The translations under genes were made by a program, and so were the position numbers. Shown piece after piece: positions 5,315 to 8,332 of a DNA stretch of 8,332 bases. The notes beneath the pieces are model-generated. The model was not told the origin of the DNA, did not search any database, and saw only the letters and a program-made list of their open reading frames with translations. This DNA is from Thermoplasmata archaeon (GTDB lineage Archaea; Thermoplasmatota; Thermoplasmata; JAGHBH01). Where the stretch lies: NCBI GenBank assembly GCA_030673205.1, contig DAOVJP010000046.1, positions 1 to 8,332 of the forward strand, given 5' to 3'. Position 1 is the stretch's first letter. Each line of letters begins with the position of its first letter.

Positions 5315-6637
5315 ATGGACGTCGTAATTGTGGGATTCGGCACGGGCGCGGTGGGTGCTATCCGAGCTATATTGGGTGCTGATCGCGACACTGATATCGT
5401 GGTGGTGGACAGGAAGGGTTTCGACACATACTCTCCATGTGGCATGCCCTACGTATTGGCTGGCGAGGTCGAAGAGCACAAAGTGCTGAAGCACTCCTTT
5501 CCAGAGAACGGAAGGTTGAAGAAATTCTCCGAGACCGAGGTGATCTCCATAGACAGGAAGAAGAAACTCGTTAGGGTGAGAGGAGCAGGAGGGGCAGAAG
5601 AGGTCATCGCCTATTCCTCTCTGATCTTAGACACTGGCGCGATGCCTCTCGTTCCTTCCATCCCATTCAAGCCCTCTCTGTTGGGGAAGGGAATATACAC
5701 TTTCACACGGCCCATGGACCTGGACCGACTACTTGAAGCTCTACCAGATATAGAACGGGCGGCGGTGGTGGGTGGCGGTGCCATAGGGTTGGAACTGGCA
5801 CAGGCCCTCCATGCGAGAGGTAAGAAGGTGGTCCTGGTTGAGAAGATGGCACACCTTCTGCCCGTGGCATTCGACACAGATATGGCAAAAAGGGTATCCA
5901 AGGCCCTCCCCGGGGGTATAGATATCCGACTCTCCGCCCCCCTGGAAAAGATAGAAGGAACGGGGAAGGTCGAAGCCATCGAAGTTGGCGGCGATAGGAT
6001 AGTGGTGGACACCGTGCTGCTGTCTATGGGCGTCGCCCCGGAAACCAACCTGGCCCAGGCCATAGGATTGGAGACCACGAAAATGGGGATAGTGGTGGAC
6101 GAGCACATGCGCACCAACGATCCAGACATCTACGCCGTTGGTGATTGCATCCAAAGTTGGAGCAGGGTCACCGGGAAACCAATGGCATCACGGTTGGCTC
6201 CTCCCGCGCTCGCCCAGGGCGCAGTGGCTGGCCTCAATATTGCAGGGGAAGAAACAGGATATCCGGGGAGCCTAGGGGCGTTCGTTACTGTCATAGGTGG
6301 CGTACAGTTCGCATCCACGGGCATACGTGCCTGCGACCTGGAAGGAGGTGGCTCGGCTAGGATAACCGTAGGGGCCAAGCCAGATTATATGGGTGGAGAG
6401 GAGGTTACGATCAAGCTCGTGGCGATGGAGGATGGCAAGGTAGCAGGTGCGCAGGTGGTTGGCCCCTGCGCTGCCGAGTTGGTGAACAGGGTAGCCATTG
6501 CAATAACTGCGGGATTTCATCTCTCCGACCTGGTCAGGACCGAGATCGCATATTGTCCGCCGGTGAACGACGCCTTCGATCCTCTGGTATTGGTGGCGGA
6601 GACGTTGATAAAGCGGTTCAGGAGGAAGAAACGATGA
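5315..6637 (+). CDS. FAD/NAD(P)-dependent oxidoreductase, CoA-disulfide reductase / NAD(P)H-sulfur reductase family
   Basis: A 440-residue flavoenzyme. The FAD Rossmann strand is MDVVIVGFGTGAVGA (1-15). A single redox cysteine sits in YSPCGMPY (Cys42), as in CoA-disulfide reductases and NADH oxidases rather than the CxxxxC of glutathione reductase. The NAD(P) Rossmann motif VVGGGAIGLE is at 151-160, followed by VLVEK (173-177), where Glu176 suggests NADH. The second FAD motif is DPDIYAVGDC (269-278). The C-terminal dimerisation domain includes EIAYCPPVNDAFDPL (410-424), whose Tyr413 matches the family's active-site Tyr. It probably reduces CoA disulfide, polysulfide or sulfur, or oxygen; sequence alone cannot choose. 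It follows the small basic ORF by nine bases and overlaps the next gene by ATGA, so the three are probably co-transcribed. The extra Cys414 next to the active-site Tyr region and Cys278 are worth noting. Confidence 0.88.
   Translation: MDVVIVGFGTGAVGAIRAILGADRDTDIVVVDRKGFDTYSPCGMPYVLAGEVEEHKVLKHSFPENGRLKKFSETEVISIDRKKKLVRVRGAGGAEEVIAYSSLILDTGAMPLVPSIPFKPSLLGKGIYTFTRPMDLDRLLEALPDIERAAVVGGGAIGLELAQALHARGKKVVLVEKMAHLLPVAFDTDMAKRVSKALPGGIDIRLSAPLEKIEGTGKVEAIEVGGDRIVVDTVLLSMGVAPETNLAQAIGLETTKMGIVVDEHMRTNDPDIYAVGDCIQSWSRVTGKPMASRLAPPALAQGAVAGLNIAGEETGYPGSLGAFVTVIGGVQFASTGIRACDLEGGGSARITVGAKPDYMGGEEVTIKLVAMEDGKVAGAQVVGPCAAELVNRVAIAITAGFHLSDLVRTEIAYCPPVNDAFDPLVLVAETLIKRFRRKKR
6621..6626 (+). promoter_or_regulatory. 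Ribosome binding site deciding the start of the Ig-like protein
   Basis: GGAGGA lies seven bases before the ATG at 6634, inside the end of the flavoenzyme gene. It selects that ATG, which opens a signal peptide, over the upstream in-frame GTG at 6553. Confidence 0.8.
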
Positions 6638-7284
6638 GAAGGAACAGCGTCTTTGCACTGTTAGTTCTGTTCTCCCTAGCTCTCTTCGCCCTAGCGCAGA
6701 GCCCTCTGTGTTTGGCTCAGGAAGAGGATGAGGTCCACGCCCCCGTGGTATCCGGTATCGTGACGCCATCAACAGGCACGGCAGGGAGCGATTTCCTTTT
6801 TACGGCCACATACAGGGATGCGGACAACGATACCGCCCTCTATGTCAGGGTGGTCATAGAGGGGCAGGCCTATGACATGATAGAGGTGAACCCGGATGAT
6901 AGGAATTATACGGATGGCAAGGAATATTCATTCCGGATCAAGATGATAGAAGGGCCATCTGCCTTCTATTTCACCGCATCGGATGGCGATCATACCGCGC
7001 ACAGCCCGGTCCGTACGCTGAATGCTGAGGGAAGCGGATTGCTCAGCGGTAGGCATATGGACCTGATAATATGGGGATCGCTCATAGTTCCCTTCCTGCT
7101 ATTGTTCCTTATCGTCGCCCTGCTGCAGGTCAGAGGAATGAGAAAGTCTCTGGACGCGCTAGCAGGGAAGAAAGATGATGGGGAGGAAAAGAGAACAAAT
7201 GGAGAAGGGGTGGGTGGAGAGGAGAGAACAGGGGAGGAAGGAGAAGGGGTTGGGGGAGAGAAAGAGGGAGATCACCACGTATAA
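6634..7284 (+). CDS. Secreted Ig-like domain protein with C-terminal membrane anchor
   Basis: The ATG overlaps the flavoenzyme stop (ATGA) behind a good ribosome site, giving 216 residues. A signal peptide covers about 1-29 (basic start, hydrophobic core, cleavage near LAQ-EED). Residues about 37-130 form one Ig-like beta domain of a type frequent in archaeal surface proteins: TPSTGTAGSDFLFTATY, the acidic RDADNDT, NYTDGKEYSF and AFYFTASDGDH. Asn66 and Asn91 lie in N-glycosylation sequons. One membrane helix lies at about 143-166, followed by a short basic stop (RGMRK) and a Gly/Glu-rich cytoplasmic tail with GEGVGGE twice (190-196, 203-209). The topology is therefore outside Ig, one anchor, acidic tail inside. 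Tight coupling to a cytoplasmic flavoenzyme is unexpected. The 3' end overlaps the opposing deacetylase gene by 13 bases. Confidence 0.83.
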   Translation: MRRNSVFALLVLFSLALFALAQSPLCLAQEEDEVHAPVVSGIVTPSTGTAGSDFLFTATYRDADNDTALYVRVVIEGQAYDMIEVNPDDRNYTDGKEYSFRIKMIEGPSAFYFTASDGDHTAHSPVRTLNAEGSGLLSGRHMDLIIWGSLIVPFLLLFLIVALLQVRGMRKSLDALAGKKDDGEEKRTNGEGVGGEERTGEEGEGVGGEKEGDHHV

Positions 7285-8332
7285 TAGTCCCTAAGGGATT
7301 CTTTGAGGGATGCGATCTTCTGCCTTGTCACCTTGTTCACCTTCCGTTCCCTCACAACGGAAGAGCTGAGTATATCCACGTCATCGGTATATGGGGGAGC
7401 CTTCCCCACCATTGCGTTGATCACCGTGTGGGCGAGTCGAGGGTTGTACCAGTTGTATCCCCCTTCAAGGCAGAGCATCATGTGGTTAGCAGAGAGCTCG
7501 CAGAGAGAGGAAACGAAATGGTGGTAGCCCTGGGATGTGAGGTTCAATGGCGTGAGTTCCTCGCTGAAATGAGCGTCGAAGCCTATGCACCCCACCAAAA
7601 GGTCTGGCTTGTATTGTTTGTAGAGCGGCTCCACTATCTCTTCCATGACCAGTTTGTATTCATCATCCCCGGAGCCAGGGGGCATCTCCACATTCACCGT
7701 TGTACCCCTCCCCTTTCCCTTCCCTATCTGATGGGAAAAGCCGTCGCTGGGGTAGAACCCCTTCGGGTCCGTGTGGATGGATACCAGTAACACGTTTGGA
7801 TCCTCATAGAATATCTCCATGGTACCATTGGCCGCATGGGCGTCCCAATCCACGACCATGACCTTCTTTATCTTCTTCTCGGACTGTAAACGCCGGATGG
7901 CCACAGCCACGTTGTTGAATATGCAAAATCCTCCGTAGTTGTCACTCTTGGCGTGGTGGCCAGGAGGTCTGATCAATGCGAAGCTCATGTCCGCTGTCCC
8001 ATCTATGACGACCTGGGCGGCTTTGATCGCGCCCCCTGCGGCCATGAGGGCCGCGTCGAAGGTACCGGGTGTGAAATACGTGCTGTCCCCAAGGAAACCT
8101 CCTCCTCTTGAACAATAATTTTTGACAAATTTCACATATCCTTCCTGGTGGACTCGCGTTATATCCTCTATCTCAGCCGGAGAGAATACCGTTAGCATAC
8201 TCACGTTCTTACCCATGATCTCCCGTTTGTTCTGTATGTATCTGACCACCCTGAGGATCCTTTCGGGATTCTCCGGGCTGGTCGTAGAGGGTCGATGGAT
8301 GACATGGTCTTCCGAATAGATGAGCGATACAC
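7272..8332 (-). CDS. Histone-deacetylase-fold amidohydrolase (class II-like), 5' end outside window
   Basis: The frame is open to the right edge, so the GTG at 8249 is internal. Visible residues begin with LIYSEDHVIHRPSTTSPENP, matching the N-terminal H-x-P...SPENPER block of the family, so only a few residues are missing. Motifs on the 352-residue fragment: IRPPGHHA with the catalytic His pair (125-126), GGFCIFNN (133-140), VDWDAHAANGT with zinc ligands Asp163 and His165, GFDAH with zinc ligand Asp252, and LEGGYN with the transition-state Tyr (288-293). All expected metal and catalytic residues are present. Family members remove acetyl groups from lysines, polyamines or small amides; the true substrate here is unknown, with acetylated chromatin proteins or polyamines as options. 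One oddity is HAANG where most class II enzymes have HHGNG. Confidence 0.9.
   Translation of the reverse strand, partial: VSLIYSEDHVIHRPSTTSPENPERILRVVRYIQNKREIMGKNVSMLTVFSPAEIEDITRVHQEGYVKFVKNYCSRGGGFLGDSTYFTPGTFDAALMAAGGAIKAAQVVIDGTADMSFALIRPPGHHAKSDNYGGFCIFNNVAVAIRRLQSEKKIKKVMVVDWDAHAANGTMEIFYEDPNVLLVSIHTDPKGFYPSDGFSHQIGKGKGRGTTVNVEMPPGSGDDEYKLVMEEIVEPLYKQYKPDLLVGCIGFDAHFSEELTPLNLTSQGYHHFVSSLCELSANHMMLCLEGGYNWYNPRLAHTVINAMVGKAPPYTDDVDILSSSVVRERKVNKVTRQKIASLKESLRDYYTW

Noticed and set aside
4850..5494. A 214-codon - strand frame spanning the promoter region and flavoenzyme start
   Set aside because: It crosses two supported genes and the divergent promoter, and its protein shows no domain pattern.
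6553..6633. Upstream in-frame GTG start for the Ig-like protein
   Set aside because: It overlaps the flavoenzyme end and would bury the signal peptide; ATG 6634 has a proper ribosome site.

Overview
The window looks like a stretch of archaeal chromosome. TATA-like boxes sit upstream of divergent genes, GGAGG-type ribosome sites are common, and the gene content is typical of Euryarchaeota: a KptA-type RNA 2'-phosphotransferase, a THUMP tRNA-G10 methyltransferase, a V4R protein next to a roadblock/LC7 protein, a class II-like histone-deacetylase-fold enzyme and a secreted Ig-like protein. A Thermoplasmatota relative fits best, but that is an inference from gene types; no rRNA or marker phylogeny is available. 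Genes fill nearly all of the window. I see no tRNA, rRNA, IS element, phage gene or CRISPR array.

Layout. (1) The 3' part of kptA (+, cut by the left edge) converges on a four-helix membrane protein with a lysine-rich tail (-). (2) A 90-bp divergent promoter with a perfect inverted repeat separates that gene from a tight + strand operon: V4R protein, roadblock/LC7 protein and Trm-G10 methyltransferase. (3) The operon converges, with two bases between stop codons, on a 624-residue acidic, repeat-rich coiled-coil protein (-). (4) A second divergent promoter region holds a symmetric pair of TATA-like boxes. It is followed by a probable unannotated 37-38 residue basic miniprotein, a CoA-disulfide-reductase-family flavoenzyme and a membrane-anchored Ig-like surface protein, apparently in one operon. 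(5) The last gene overlaps by 13 bp the 3' end of a deacetylase-fold gene (-) cut by the right edge.

How the genes may work together. The V4R/roadblock pair could be a small-ligand or redox sensing module feeding a GTPase; these two folds also occur in the eukaryotic TRAPP complex. The flavoenzyme uses one active-site cysteine to reduce CoA disulfide, polysulfide or sulfur, and it is translationally coupled to a surface protein. KptA and Trm-G10 act on RNA or tRNA. The best candidates for undescribed biology are the V4R-roadblock operon with its duplicated operator-like motif, the basic miniprotein with its nested inverted repeat, and the repeat-expanding coiled-coil protein.
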